Of a stretch of 64,000 nucleotides of DNA, positions 7,935 to 16,640 are shown one piece after another. The stretch comes from Billgrantia endophytica (GTDB taxonomy: Bacteria > Pseudomonadota > Gammaproteobacteria > Pseudomonadales > Halomonadaceae): NCBI RefSeq assembly GCF_002879615.1, contig NZ_PNRF01000007.1, positions 62,001 to 126,000 on the forward strand, in the 5' to 3' direction. The notes under the pieces were generated by a model. The model made no database searches. It was not told where the DNA came from and saw only the letters and a list, made by a program, of their open reading frames with translations. The stretch's first letter is position 1; each line of letters begins with the position of its first letter. The position numbers and the translations under genes are program-made.

Positions 7935-9317
7935 TCAATCATTCATGGCAAGGGCTTCTTCGTCGGAAGCAGACAGTGCGATCATCCTGCCGCCATTATC
8001 GGCTATATATGCTTCGGAGTCGGCACGTTTCATGAAGGCCGCCACTTCTCCATCAGGGGTTTCGGAGAGAAAGGACGCCTTGCCGAACATCTTTATTCCA
8101 CTGTGATGATCGTAGACGTAGGTGGTGTATACCTCCCGCCCTTCCCCATCGGCGTCTCGGAATGCCGTCACCATCTCGGCCACGCTGTCGTATTCGACTA
8201 TTCCTTCGTCGGCAAACCATATCTGCGCCGGCTTGAGATCGGGATTTCCGGCTATCGGGGTAACCATGCGCTCCAGCTCGGCGGCATAGTCCAGCCCGGA
8301 TGCCTCATAGGCGCGGCGCACGAAGCTGTCATCGACCCAGGCATCGAAATCGAGGTCGGGTATGCTGCGCTCTTCCTGCAGCAAGGCGTGGTCGTACTCG
8401 AGCGCCTCGACCCACTCGGGCTTGATGGTGGCATCCATGGTGCTGATGCCTCCCTCCCCGAGATAGAGATAGAGCACCTCCTTGGCCACCCCGGTCCACT
8501 CGCTGAGCTGAGTGGCGGCACGCATCGGGTCCTCCTCGATCCACCGCTGCGCCTCGAGTGTGGCCTGAAGCACGGCATCGACCACCTCGGGATAGCGATC
8601 GGCAAAGTCCTTGCGCACCACGATGCCATGGAAGGTTGGCACGCCAGCTTCGCTGCCGTCGAAGATCTTGCGCCCGGTGCCACGGAATTCCATCACTTCC
8701 GACCAGGGACCGAAGTCGGCATGGGCATCGATACGGTTGCCGGCAATGTTGGCCACACCCACGGGCGGGCTCTGGTCGATGATGGCAATGTCGCCGTCCA
8801 GACCCGCATCGCGCAGCGCCTTGAGCGTCATCCCCCAGGCGGCACTGCCCACCGGCGTGGAGATGCGCTTGCCGGCGAGTTCCTCGAGGGAGTAGACATC
8901 GGAGGCCACCGGCACCACGATGCCGTTGCCGGTTCCCTGCCGATTGTAGCCGGTCACGGCGATGAAGCGCGTCTCGTTACGCCCCGTGGCCTGGAAGCTG
9001 GCGCCGTTGACGATCAGCGGATAGTCGCCCATCACGCCGAACTCCAGGTTGCCCGCCATCATCTGGTTGGTAATGGGCGGCCCCGAATCGTAGTCGCGGA
9101 AGACGATGTCATACTCGGCATCGGCGTAGTCGCCGTCAGTCGGGAGATATTTCTCGATGAGGCCAAGTTTCTCCAGCACGATACCGCCCGCCACGGTATT
9201 GGTTACCATGCTCTGATGGCCGATTCCGATGGAAATGCGCTCCGCCAAGGCGTGGCTACTGACAAGGAGCAGTGAGGCTATAAAAAAACTGCCAAGAAGC
9301 AGGTTCCGGTCCTTCAT
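7935..9317 (-). CDS. TauT-type binding protein with C-terminal NosL-like domain
   Basis: A 460-residue periplasmic protein. A signal peptide (residues 1-25, LLLGSFFIASLLLVSSHALA) leads into an NMT1/TauA-like substrate-binding domain to about residue 340. The last 110 residues or so are not part of a normal binding protein (usual length 320-340). Segments such as IWFADEGIVEYDSVAEMV, YTTYVYDHHSG and AFMKRADSEAYIADNGGRM resemble NosL, the copper-binding lipoprotein of nitrous oxide reductase assembly. The NosL cysteine is absent. GGAGGTG precedes ATG 9317. It must serve the permease and ATPase downstream. The fusion is my reading of motif similarity, not a profile search. Confidence 0.85.
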   Translation of the reverse strand: MKDRNLLLGSFFIASLLLVSSHALAERISIGIGHQSMVTNTVAGGIVLEKLGLIEKYLPTDGDYADAEYDIVFRDYDSGPPITNQMMAGNLEFGVMGDYPLIVNGASFQATGRNETRFIAVTGYNRQGTGNGIVVPVASDVYSLEELAGKRISTPVGSAAWGMTLKALRDAGLDGDIAIIDQSPPVGVANIAGNRIDAHADFGPWSEVMEFRGTGRKIFDGSEAGVPTFHGIVVRKDFADRYPEVVDAVLQATLEAQRWIEEDPMRAATQLSEWTGVAKEVLYLYLGEGGISTMDATIKPEWVEALEYDHALLQEERSIPDLDFDAWVDDSFVRRAYEASGLDYAAELERMVTPIAGNPDLKPAQIWFADEGIVEYDSVAEMVTAFRDADGEGREVYTTYVYDHHSGIKMFGKASFLSETPDGEVAAFMKRADSEAYIADNGGRMIALSASDEEALAMND

Positions 9318-9348
9318 GTCCAGTCACCTCCGGTCAGGGTGGGTTATA

Positions 9349-9366
9349 CTTGTACTATCCAGTCAT
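9349..9366. promoter_or_regulatory. Candidate GntR operator 3 (CTTGT-N8-GTCAT)
   Basis: CTTGTACTATCCAGTCAT lies 32-49 bases upstream of the binding-protein start, at a likely core-promoter position (a TATAAC -10-like hexamer lies next to it on the minus strand). It is nearly identical to the element at 7579-7596. Confidence 0.45.
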
Positions 9367-9484
9367 TACCTTCACCCTTTTAGCTGCAGGTCGCATGCCA
9401 TCCTGCACGGCTTACCGCGCATCTGCATGATTCGAATAAGGGAAAAAGCTTTCTTATCCAGGTGAATCGCTCGACCGAAAGTTC

Positions 9485-9517
9485 CCCTATTGCGCACGCA
9501 TAGTGCGCAATATAGGG
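9485..9517. repeat. Inverted repeat between POP and binding-protein genes
   Basis: CCCTATTGCGCAC at 9485-9497 faces GTGCGCAATATAGGG at 9503-9517 with a five-base spacer and a two-base bulge. It lies just downstream of the minus-strand peptidase gene and could be its terminator stem, although no T run follows on the minus strand. It could instead be a protein-binding dyad upstream of the transporter promoter. Confidence 0.4.
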
Positions 9518-9585
9518 TTTTCGGCATCATAATGGCGCGGCCAAGTCACTGCCGGACAAGACAACTAGGACAAATTAATCCAAGG

Positions 9586-11667
9586 CTAGGAACTCAAGAG
9601 TTCGCCAGATAATTGCTGGCCGAGAAACGTGAAGGCCAGCGCCTGCATGTGGGCGCGCTGGCGGTTGTCGGCCGCACCACCGTGGCCACCCTCGATGTTC
9701 TCGTAGTAGAGCACCCGATGCCCCTGCTCGCTCATGCGCGCCATCATCTTGCGGGCGTGGCCGGGGTGGACCCTGTCGTCGCGGGTGCTGGTCATGAGCA
9801 GCATGGGCGGGTAAACCGCCGCGAGGTCCAGGTTATGGTAGGGGGACAGGTGGCGCAGGAAGGTCCAGTCGTCACTTTCGGGGTCGCCATATTCGGCCAT
9901 CCAGGAGGCACCGGCCAGCAGTTCATGGTAGCGACGCATATCGAGCAGCGGTACCTGGCAGACCACCGCGCCGAACAGCCGTGGATAGCGCACCAGCATG
10001 TTACCGACCAGCAGGCCGCCGTTGGAACCACCCTGGATGCCAAGATGGCGCGGCGAGGTGATGCCTCGCGCGATCAGATCCTCGGCCACCGCGGCAAAGT
10101 CTTCCAGGGCCTTGTGGCGCTTGTCGCGCAGTGCGGCCTGGTGCCAGCGCGGGCCGTATTCCCCGCCACCGCGGATATTGGCCACCACGTAGACGCCGCC
10201 CTTGCCTAGCCAGCCGCGCCCGACGCCGGGGCTGTAGGCCGGCAGCAGCGATATCTCGAAGCCACCATAGCCATAGAGCAGGGTCGGGTTGGTGCCGTTG
10301 GCCTCGAGCGAGTCCCGGGCGACCAGGAAATAGGGCACCGGCGTACCGTCCTGACTGGTCGCGAAGTGCTGGCTGACGCGAAGCCCCTCGGCGTCGAACA
10401 GTGCCGGTGCCCGCTTGAGCGGCCGTGGCGTCTCGCCGATTCGGCCATGCAGCAGCGTGGTCGGGGTCAGGTAATCGGTGACGACCATGAAGACATCGTC
10501 GGACTCCTCGTCATCCACGGCGCTGACACTCACGCTGCCCAGCTCGGGCGCCCCGGCCAGCGGCCCGCAGGGCCAGTCGTCGTGACTGGGCGTGAGCACA
10601 TGGAGCGTGTTCTTCACGTCATCCAGTACATTGAGGATCAGGTGGTGGCGGGTCCAGGTCGTATCCTCCAGGGACCTTTGCTCCGTGGGGGCGAACAGCA
10701 TCCGGAGCGTTCCCTCACCGGCCATGAAGGCATCGAAGTCGGCTGCCAGCAGCGCACCCGCCGGATAGGTGGTGTCGCCAACCTCCCACGCCTCTCTCAG
10801 CTCCAGGGTCAGCCATTCCCGATGCACCTGCTTGCGGGCCGAGTCGGGCACCTCGATCTTGCACAGCGTGCCGTCGCCCTCGCGCAGGTAGAGCTCGTTG
10901 TCATAGAAGGCCCTGGCGCGGCTGATGAAGTCGCGCTCGAAACCTCGGGTCGAATCGTGCATGGCGCCGATCGCCATGTCGGTCGACTCCCCCTCGAAGA
11001 CCGTGGTCGCCGCCTCGAGCGGCGTACCACGACGCCACTCCTTGACGATGCGGGGATAGCCTGACGTGGTCAGCGAACCCTCGCCAAAATCGGTGAAGAC
11101 ATAGACGGTATCGTGATCGATCCAGCGCAGGGCACCCTTGGCCTCGTCGCGGAAGAAACCGTCATCGACCCAGCGTCGCTCGATGAGATCGAACTCGCGG
11201 GTCACGTCGGCATCGGCACCGCCCCTCGACAGGGAGATCAGGCAGTGGCGCCAGGGCTCGCCCGGATCGCCTGGCGTCAGGCAGTGGGCGCCATGCCAGA
11301 CCCAGTTCTCGCCTTCGGCGGCATTGAGGGCATCCAGGTCGATGATGACGTCCCAGTGCGGCTGGGGCGTTTCGTACTCCGCAGGCGTGGTGCGGCGCCA
11401 CAGCCCGCGGGGATGGTCGCGGTCCTGCCAGAAGTTGTAGTAGTGCTCGCCGCGCTTGACCACGAAGGGTATGCGGTCGTCGGCATCGAGAATGGCCTGC
11501 AGGTCGGCCTGAAGGGCCGCGAAGCCGCTGTCGGCCTCGAGGCTCGCCTGGCACTCGGCGTTGCGCTCGCGCACCCACGCAAGCGCCCGGTCGCTGTCGA
11601 CCTCTTCCAGCCAGAGGTAGGGATCGGGCTGCTCGTCGTGCCGTGTCTCGGGGGGGTGGTCGGCCAT
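9586..11667 (-). CDS. Prolyl oligopeptidase family serine peptidase (S9A)
   Basis: A 693-residue protease of the prolyl oligopeptidase type, which cuts short peptides after proline. The N-terminal seven-bladed propeller (to about residue 430) is followed by an alpha/beta hydrolase domain. The catalytic serine lies in GGSNGG (about residue 548), the aspartate in TRDDRVHP (about 631) and the histidine in EGGHGG (about 662). There is no signal peptide, so it is cytoplasmic. AGGAGAG precedes the start. It is a single gene separating the transporter locus from the molybdopterin genes, with no obvious functional link to either. Confidence 0.95.
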   Translation of the reverse strand: MADHPPETRHDEQPDPYLWLEEVDSDRALAWVRERNAECQASLEADSGFAALQADLQAILDADDRIPFVVKRGEHYYNFWQDRDHPRGLWRRTTPAEYETPQPHWDVIIDLDALNAAEGENWVWHGAHCLTPGDPGEPWRHCLISLSRGGADADVTREFDLIERRWVDDGFFRDEAKGALRWIDHDTVYVFTDFGEGSLTTSGYPRIVKEWRRGTPLEAATTVFEGESTDMAIGAMHDSTRGFERDFISRARAFYDNELYLREGDGTLCKIEVPDSARKQVHREWLTLELREAWEVGDTTYPAGALLAADFDAFMAGEGTLRMLFAPTEQRSLEDTTWTRHHLILNVLDDVKNTLHVLTPSHDDWPCGPLAGAPELGSVSVSAVDDEESDDVFMVVTDYLTPTTLLHGRIGETPRPLKRAPALFDAEGLRVSQHFATSQDGTPVPYFLVARDSLEANGTNPTLLYGYGGFEISLLPAYSPGVGRGWLGKGGVYVVANIRGGGEYGPRWHQAALRDKRHKALEDFAAVAEDLIARGITSPRHLGIQGGSNGGLLVGNMLVRYPRLFGAVVCQVPLLDMRRYHELLAGASWMAEYGDPESDDWTFLRHLSPYHNLDLAAVYPPMLLMTSTRDDRVHPGHARKMMARMSEQGHRVLYYENIEGGHGGAADNRQRAHMQALAFTFLGQQLSGELLSS

Positions 11668-11753
11668 GGCAACTCTCCTGGCGGGGGTGTGAACACCAAC
11701 CTAGCTGGAGAAGGGCGTGGGCTCAACGGGAACGAGGCCGAGCACTGACGCCT

Positions 11754-12743
11754 TCAGCCCCCGGTCATGTTCATGAAACGCACCACCTGGACGTCTCCAT
11801 CGGTGGTGAAGTGATGGCGTTCGGGCTTCTTCTGCATGGCGGCGACGATGGCGACCTTGAGCCGGTCGAGGTCGCCGGGGTGGCGGCGCATCACGCCGCG
11901 CAGGTCGACCGAATGCTCATTGCCGAGGCACAGCAACAGCCGGCCCTCGGCGGTAACCCGCACCCGGTTGCAGGCATCGCAGAAGTTGTGGCTGTGGGGG
12001 GAGATGAAGCCGACACGGGAGTCGCTGTCGCTCATGCGATAGTAGCGGGACGGTCCCAGGGTGTTCTCGGTGGTGGGCATCAGGGCATGGCGCGCCTCGA
12101 TGCGAGAGCGCACCTCGTCACTGGAACAGAAGGTCTCGGCGCGGTCGTGGCCGATGGTCTGGCCCAGCGGCATCTCCTCGATGAAGCTGATGTCCACCCC
12201 TTCGGCACGGGCGAACTCGACCAGATCGAGCACCTCGTCGTCGTTGCGTCCCTTGAGGATCACCGCATTGAGCTTGATGCGCTCGAAGCCGGCTCCCCGG
12301 GCGGCACGAATGCCGCCGATGACCCTGCCCAGGCTGCCGGTACGGGTCAGCTCGCGGAAGCGCTCGGGATCGAGGGTATCCAGGCTGATATTGAGTCGCT
12401 TCAGGCCGCCATCGCGCAAGGCGGTGGCATACTTGGCCAGGCCGGCACCGTTGGTGGTCATGGCGAAATCATGCAACCCCTCCAGGGCGCCGATCTCGCC
12501 CACCAGCCCCTCGATGCCGCGCCGCACCAGCGGCTCCCCACCGGTCAGGCGGATCTTCTCCACTCCCAGGTCGACGAAGGCCCGCGACAGCGTGGCTATC
12601 TCCTCCAGGGTGAGGACCTTGGCGCGAGGCAGGAACGTCATCTCTTCGGCCATGCAATAGACACAGCGAAAATCACAACGATCGGTCACCGAGAGGCGAA
12701 CATAGCGAACGGTACGGCCGAAGCCATCGACCAGTGCTGTCAT
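11754..12743 (-). CDS. moaA: GTP 3',8-cyclase MoaA
   Basis: Radical-SAM enzyme for the first step of molybdenum cofactor synthesis, converting GTP to 3',8-cyclo-dihydro-GTP. The 329 residues have the N-terminal 4Fe-4S motif CDFRCVYC (Cys 23, 27, 30), LTGGEPLVR for SAM binding, and the C-terminal second cluster (FCDACNRVR and a later Cys). The C-terminus ends in the catalytic Gly-Gly. It overlaps the upstream DGC-domain gene by four bases (ATGA), so the two are translationally coupled. Its place at the end of the nar-linked Moco group fits supply of cofactor to NarG. Confidence 0.96.
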   Translation of the reverse strand: MTALVDGFGRTVRYVRLSVTDRCDFRCVYCMAEEMTFLPRAKVLTLEEIATLSRAFVDLGVEKIRLTGGEPLVRRGIEGLVGEIGALEGLHDFAMTTNGAGLAKYATALRDGGLKRLNISLDTLDPERFRELTRTGSLGRVIGGIRAARGAGFERIKLNAVILKGRNDDEVLDLVEFARAEGVDISFIEEMPLGQTIGHDRAETFCSSDEVRSRIEARHALMPTTENTLGPSRYYRMSDSDSRVGFISPHSHNFCDACNRVRVTAEGRLLLCLGNEHSVDLRGVMRRHPGDLDRLKVAIVAAMQKKPERHHFTTDGDVQVVRFMNMTGG

Positions 12744-13147
12744 GGGGCTTCCTCGACGCAGGCGGTGGCGTCCATGGGCAGACGGGCGATCAGGTTACCG
12801 ACGCCCTCCGCCACGGCGGCCACTTCGTCGTCGCCGTAGCGCTGGCGGCGACGCTTGCGGAAGCCTTGTTCGTAGAGCTTCACGTGCTCGGTAGGCGTGA
12901 CCCCGGCATTGGCCAGGCAGTGGCTGGCACAGTGCATCTGGCAGCCATCGATGGCCACGATGGGACGGCCGGAACGAGCCGTGCGAACCAGGCCGGGCAC
13001 ACCGCCGCCCACCCCGGCAACGCAGGACATTTCCGCCACACCCAGGAGGTCGAGTCGCAAGGCCACGTCGTTGGCCAGCTGGGCCACGTCGGAGCAGCCC
13101 GAACAGGAGTAGACCAGGGTGCGCGGCTTCTTGGAAAGTCGGGGCAT
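12740..13147 (-). CDS. DGC-domain putative zinc-binding protein
   Basis: A 135-residue protein of the DGC family, named for an Asp-Gly-Cys motif, here in [14 protein letters not shown] (about residues 72-85). Other cysteines lie in [11 protein letters not shown] and [10 protein letters not shown], so a metal or cluster site is likely. The function of the family is not established. I start it at ATG 13147 because GGGAGG precedes it; the open frame further upstream only mirrors the regulator gene. The four-base overlap with moaA and the position after the Dnr-type regulator tie it to nitrate respiration, perhaps as a metal chaperone. That role is inferred. Confidence 0.85.
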   Translation of the reverse strand: MPRLSKKPRTLVYSCSGCSDVAQLANDVALRLDLLGVAEMSCVAGVGGGVPGLVRTARSGRPIVAIDGCQMHCASHCLANAGVTPTEHVKLYEQGFRKRRRQRYGDDEVAAVAEGVGNLIARLPMDATACVEEAP

Positions 13148-13239
13148 ATCGCCTCCCACTGGCGGCATGTTGGCCAGTCGTTGCTCGGCATGGCGACCCA
13201 CGCACCGGCCAGGTGGACAGCCGTGCGTGGAGTCAGGGG

Positions 13240-13983
13240 TCAGTCGTCCGTTACCATGGCATCGCGCAGCTTCTGCTCGTCCAGCACCAGCAGCCGCTGA
13301 CGGTCGATATTGATGGCCCCGCTGTCGCGCAGCTTGGCCAGCAACCGCGACAGGGTCTCCGGCGTCATGGCGAGCTGGGCGGCCAGCCAACGCTTGGGTA
13401 TGGACAGGCGCACCACCCGGGGGCTCTTCGAACGTCCTCCGGGCAACTGGCGCAGGATATAGCTGACCAGACGCGACATGGCGTCGGCCTGGGTCAACAG
13501 GGCCAGGTCCTCGAGGCGCTCGGTAAGCTCCAGCGCCAGGCGGCTCATGAATTCGGCGCGACACGCCGGCTGCCGGTCCATGAGATCGCGGCAGCGCTGT
13601 GCGGGGATGGCCAGCACATGGGTGCGGCGCAGTGCTTCCGCCGAATAGAGATAGATACCGGCGCTGGATACCATGCTCAGTTCGCCCAGGGTGCCACCAC
13701 GCTCGACGCAGCGGATGGTGGCCAGGCGGCCATCCCCGGCGGAGCGCGCCAGGCGCACGGCACCATTGATGACGATATAGAGCCAATGCGCCGGCGCATC
13801 CTGGCGGAAGAGCCACTCGCGATTCTTCAGCGCATGCAGCTCGGAGCCTTCCAGCAGCGATGTCACTTCGTCATCATCCAGCGCGTCCAACCAGGGTACG
13901 CCATGAACGAGTTCGCGCAGCTGTTTGGGCTTGAACAGCAGATCAGCCGTCGAACTGTCCGGCGGGCAGATAGGGGTATTCAT
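13240..13983 (-). CDS. dnr: Crp/Fnr-family regulator, Dnr-like
   Basis: A 247-residue transcription factor: cyclic-nucleotide-like sensor domain (about residues 40-155), dimer helix, and a C-terminal helix-turn-helix WLAAQLAMTPETLSRLLAKL (about 207-226). The recognition helix has the E..(T)LSR arrangement of Fnr, which reads TTGAT-N4-ATCAA-type sites. The N-terminal four-cysteine oxygen-sensing cluster of Fnr is missing, so it is closer to the NO/heme-type Dnr group; the symbol is given on that basis. It starts within moeA, overlapping by 41 bases, after GGAGG. It may bind the TTGAC-N4-GTCAA boxes at norC, norEF and nir. Confidence 0.85.
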   Translation of the reverse strand: MNTPICPPDSSTADLLFKPKQLRELVHGVPWLDALDDDEVTSLLEGSELHALKNREWLFRQDAPAHWLYIVINGAVRLARSAGDGRLATIRCVERGGTLGELSMVSSAGIYLYSAEALRRTHVLAIPAQRCRDLMDRQPACRAEFMSRLALELTERLEDLALLTQADAMSRLVSYILRQLPGGRSKSPRVVRLSIPKRWLAAQLAMTPETLSRLLAKLRDSGAINIDRQRLLVLDEQKLRDAMVTDD

Positions 13984-15193
13984 GACCTTCCTCCACGTCG
14001 GTATCGGCAGCCATCATCAGATAGCCGTGCGCCTGGCTGGCTGCCCGCAGCATATGGGAACCCTGGCCACCGGCAAGAAAGGCTACCGGAAGGCCGCCTT
14101 GCCAGTCGAGCGTGACGCGTAGCAATTCACACCGCCCCGGGCTGCCCCGTCGCGAAAAGCCGGCACGGGCGGTAACTCGTTGCAATACCCCCACGGCTCG
14201 CCCCTGGCACCTCTGGATGAAGGGTCGTGCCAGCAGTTGCCATCCCACCAGCGATGCCACCGGGTTGCCCGGCAACCCGATCATGGGCACCCCCTCAGGC
14301 GTGCCGTCATCCAGGAAGCCGAACGCGAAGGGTTTGCCAGGCTTGATGGCCACCCCATGAAACACCAGCCCGCCCAGCTCATCGAGCACCGGCCGGACGT
14401 GATCTTCCTCGCCCACTGACACCCCGCCGGTGCAGATCACCAGGTCGGCACTATCGCGGGCAACCACGAAGGCCTCGCGCAGCGCCTCCGACGTGTCGGC
14501 GACGATCCCCAGATCGAGCACATCGCAGCCCTGCCGCTCGAGCAACGCCTGCAGCATCACCCGATTGCTGTTGTAGACCCGCCCCGGAGCATACGGCAGG
14601 CCGGGCTCGAGCAGTTCGTCGCCGGTGGAGATCAACGCGGCCGTCAGGCGCGGCAGCACCGGCACCTCGGCGAACCCCTGGCTGGCCAGCATGGCCAGGG
14701 CCGGCGCATCGAGGGTCGAGCCCGCCGACAGCAGCGCATCGCCGCCGCGATACTCTTCACCGCGCCGGCGAATGTTGGCGCCCGACGTCACCTCGCCGAT
14801 GACGTGCATGTGCCCCTCGCCGTCCAGCGTGACCCGCTCCTGGGGAATCACGCAGTCGGCGCCTTCCGGTACCGGCGCACCGGTGAATATCCTTGCACAG
14901 CCAGTGTCAGGCAGTGCCGATACCGCAGCGCCCGCCGGTACCCGCATGACGACTGGCAAGCCTTCTTCGCCCGCTGCCTTCAGCTCGGCCAGGCGAAAGG
15001 CATAGCCGTCCATCGCACTGTTGTCGACACCCGGCATATCCAGCTGCGCCGTCATATCGCACGCCAGCACCCTGCCGGCGGCCCGCACCAGGGCCAGCCG
15101 CTCTTCACCCTGGATCGGCCTGGCGGCGGCGATCATTCGCTCCCGGGCGACTTCCAGGTCGAGCAGGGCCTTGCCAAGGTTGGCACAGCTCAT
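13943..15193 (-). CDS. moeA: Molybdopterin molybdenumtransferase MoeA
   Basis: Inserts molybdate into adenylylated molybdopterin, the last step of Moco assembly. The 416 residues include MPGVDNSAMDGYA, the IFTGAPVPEGAD segment, the MoCF domain with STGDEL, CTGGVSVGEEDHV, and PGKPFAFG...GLPGNPVAS. The C-terminal domain is complete. It overlaps moaB by four bases at its start and the Dnr-type regulator by 41 bases at its end, which is a long overlap and implies coupled expression of cofactor assembly and regulator. Confidence 0.96.
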   Translation of the reverse strand: MSCANLGKALLDLEVARERMIAAARPIQGEERLALVRAAGRVLACDMTAQLDMPGVDNSAMDGYAFRLAELKAAGEEGLPVVMRVPAGAAVSALPDTGCARIFTGAPVPEGADCVIPQERVTLDGEGHMHVIGEVTSGANIRRRGEEYRGGDALLSAGSTLDAPALAMLASQGFAEVPVLPRLTAALISTGDELLEPGLPYAPGRVYNSNRVMLQALLERQGCDVLDLGIVADTSEALREAFVVARDSADLVICTGGVSVGEEDHVRPVLDELGGLVFHGVAIKPGKPFAFGFLDDGTPEGVPMIGLPGNPVASLVGWQLLARPFIQRCQGRAVGVLQRVTARAGFSRRGSPGRCELLRVTLDWQGGLPVAFLAGGQGSHMLRAASQAHGYLMMAADTDVEEGHEYPYLPAGQFDG

Positions 15194-15774
15194 GCGTGCG
15201 CTCCTTGACCATGGTCAGGCGCCGTGCCCGGCACACGAGACGCGCATGCCGACTGCTCGGGCATCACCATGGCCACGAAATTACAGGGCCGGGTCCGGGC
15301 ATCCAGCTGATCGGCCAGAATGCCATCCCAGGCGGTGGCGCAGGCCTTGGGCGAGCCGGGCATGGCGAAGATCAGCGTCGCGTTGGCGACGCCGGCCACG
15401 GCGCGGGATTGGATCGTGGACGTGCCGATGGACTCGAAGGAGAGCTGACGGAACAGCTCGCCGTAGCCATCCACCGCCCGGTCGAAGAGTGGCGTCAGCG
15501 CCTCGGGCGTCGTATCGCGAGCCGTGAAGCCGGTTCCGCCATTGACGAGTATCACCTGGATGTCGTCACTCACGATCCACTTCGAGACGACCGCACGAAT
15601 GCGATAGATATCGTCGGGCACGATACGGCGCTCGACCAGCGCATGGCCCGCCTCGGACAGGCGCTCGCCGAGCAGGTCGCCGCTGCCGTCGCGATCGAAA
15701 CCGCGGGTGTCGGACACGGTCAACACGGCGATGCCGAGCGGTGCGAAGGGGGTATCGGCGTGAACATGGGCCAT
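15190..15774 (-). CDS. moaB: Molybdenum cofactor protein MoaB/Mog family
   Basis: A 194-residue MoCF-domain protein, which adenylylates molybdopterin or assists that step. The substrate loop NGGTGFTARDTTPEAL is present, as are LTVSDTR at the start and FAMPGSPKAC later. Length and motif suit MoaB rather than the two-domain MogA fusions. About 30 residues follow the core and look unstructured. AGGAGAG precedes ATG 15774. It lies 10 bases after the parvulin gene and is coupled to moeA, so it belongs to the nar-Moco transcript. Confidence 0.92.
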   Translation of the reverse strand: MAHVHADTPFAPLGIAVLTVSDTRGFDRDGSGDLLGERLSEAGHALVERRIVPDDIYRIRAVVSKWIVSDDIQVILVNGGTGFTARDTTPEALTPLFDRAVDGYGELFRQLSFESIGTSTIQSRAVAGVANATLIFAMPGSPKACATAWDGILADQLDARTRPCNFVAMVMPEQSACASRVPGTAPDHGQGAHA

Positions 15775-15784
15775 GAAATCTCTC

Positions 15785-16615
15785 CTATTGCATCAGGCTG
15801 CCGGCGGCATCATCGTCGAGCTCTACTCCTTCGACACCGATCTCGGCTTCCAGCGCCAGCAAATAGTGACGCAGGGCGCGCCTCGTGGCCTGCTCACGCA
15901 GGTTGTGGCGCACCCGGTCGACGACCTGGTCGAACGGCAGGCGCTGCCCTTCTGCCCGCTCGTCGATGAGGATCACGTGCCAGCCGTAGCGCGAGGCCAG
16001 CGGCCGCTCGTGGAGTCCCTCGGGGAGGTGCTGCAGGGCACGATCCAGCTCGCCGACGGTCTGGCCCGGCGCCAGCCAGCCCAGTTCGCCGCCCTCCTCC
16101 TTCGACGGGCAGGCGGAGTGGCGCATGGCGAATTCGGTGAAGCGCTCGGGAATGGTCTCCAGCTCCGCGATCAGCGACTCGCCCAGGCGATACTGGGCGT
16201 CGCGGGCCGGCGCATCGTCCGGCGCCGCGGCCAGCAGAATGTGGCGAACCGCCAGCCGGGTCGGTTCGCTGAAGCGCTCCGGCGCGGCGTCGAAAAAGCG
16301 CCGGCAGTCGGCCTCCGAGGGTTCCGGCACCTCCAGCTCCCGCGCCAGCAGGCTGGCGATGGCGGCATCGTTGTCGCCTTCCTCGGCGTTGTCGGCCGAT
16401 ACCAGCCCCAGCTCGTCGGCACGCTGGAGCAGCAGCTCGCGTACCACCAGGGCACGGGCGGCCTGCAGCTGGGCCTCGCCCGCCGTGGCAGCCGGGTGAT
16501 ACTGCATTTCCCGGGCGATGCTTTCCTCGTCGATCGACCTTCCGCCGACCCGGATGGGCGGGGGGCTCACACTCCCCGGCAGCTGTTCGATTTCGATCAT
16601 TTGCATGTCATTCAC
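15785..16615 (-). CDS. Parvulin-type peptidyl-prolyl isomerase of the nar operon
   Basis: A 276-residue protein with a central rotamase (PpiC/parvulin) domain: RHILLAAAPDD, FTEFAMRHSACPSKEEGGELGW and PLASRYGWHVILI (about residues 120-220). An N-terminal helical chaperone-like region precedes it, in the style of NifM. No signal peptide or membrane segment is visible, so it is cytoplasmic. Parvulin genes are commonly found beside nar operons in pseudomonads and relatives. Its likely role is folding or maturation of the cytoplasmic NarG/NarH subunits; that is inferred from position. GAGGTGA precedes the start. A structured repeat lies between it and narI. Confidence 0.88.
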   Translation of the reverse strand: MNDMQMIEIEQLPGSVSPPPIRVGGRSIDEESIAREMQYHPAATAGEAQLQAARALVVRELLLQRADELGLVSADNAEEGDNDAAIASLLARELEVPEPSEADCRRFFDAAPERFSEPTRLAVRHILLAAAPDDAPARDAQYRLGESLIAELETIPERFTEFAMRHSACPSKEEGGELGWLAPGQTVGELDRALQHLPEGLHERPLASRYGWHVILIDERAEGQRLPFDQVVDRVRHNLREQATRRALRHYLLALEAEIGVEGVELDDDAAGSLMQ

Positions 16616-16640
16616 CTCAATAATCTTGCCGGGGCAGCCC

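Noticed and set aside
13148..13816. Upstream extension of the DGC-protein frame over the Dnr-type gene
   Set aside because: The sequence lacks family similarity and is antisense-like codon noise; ATG 13147 has a good ribosome site.
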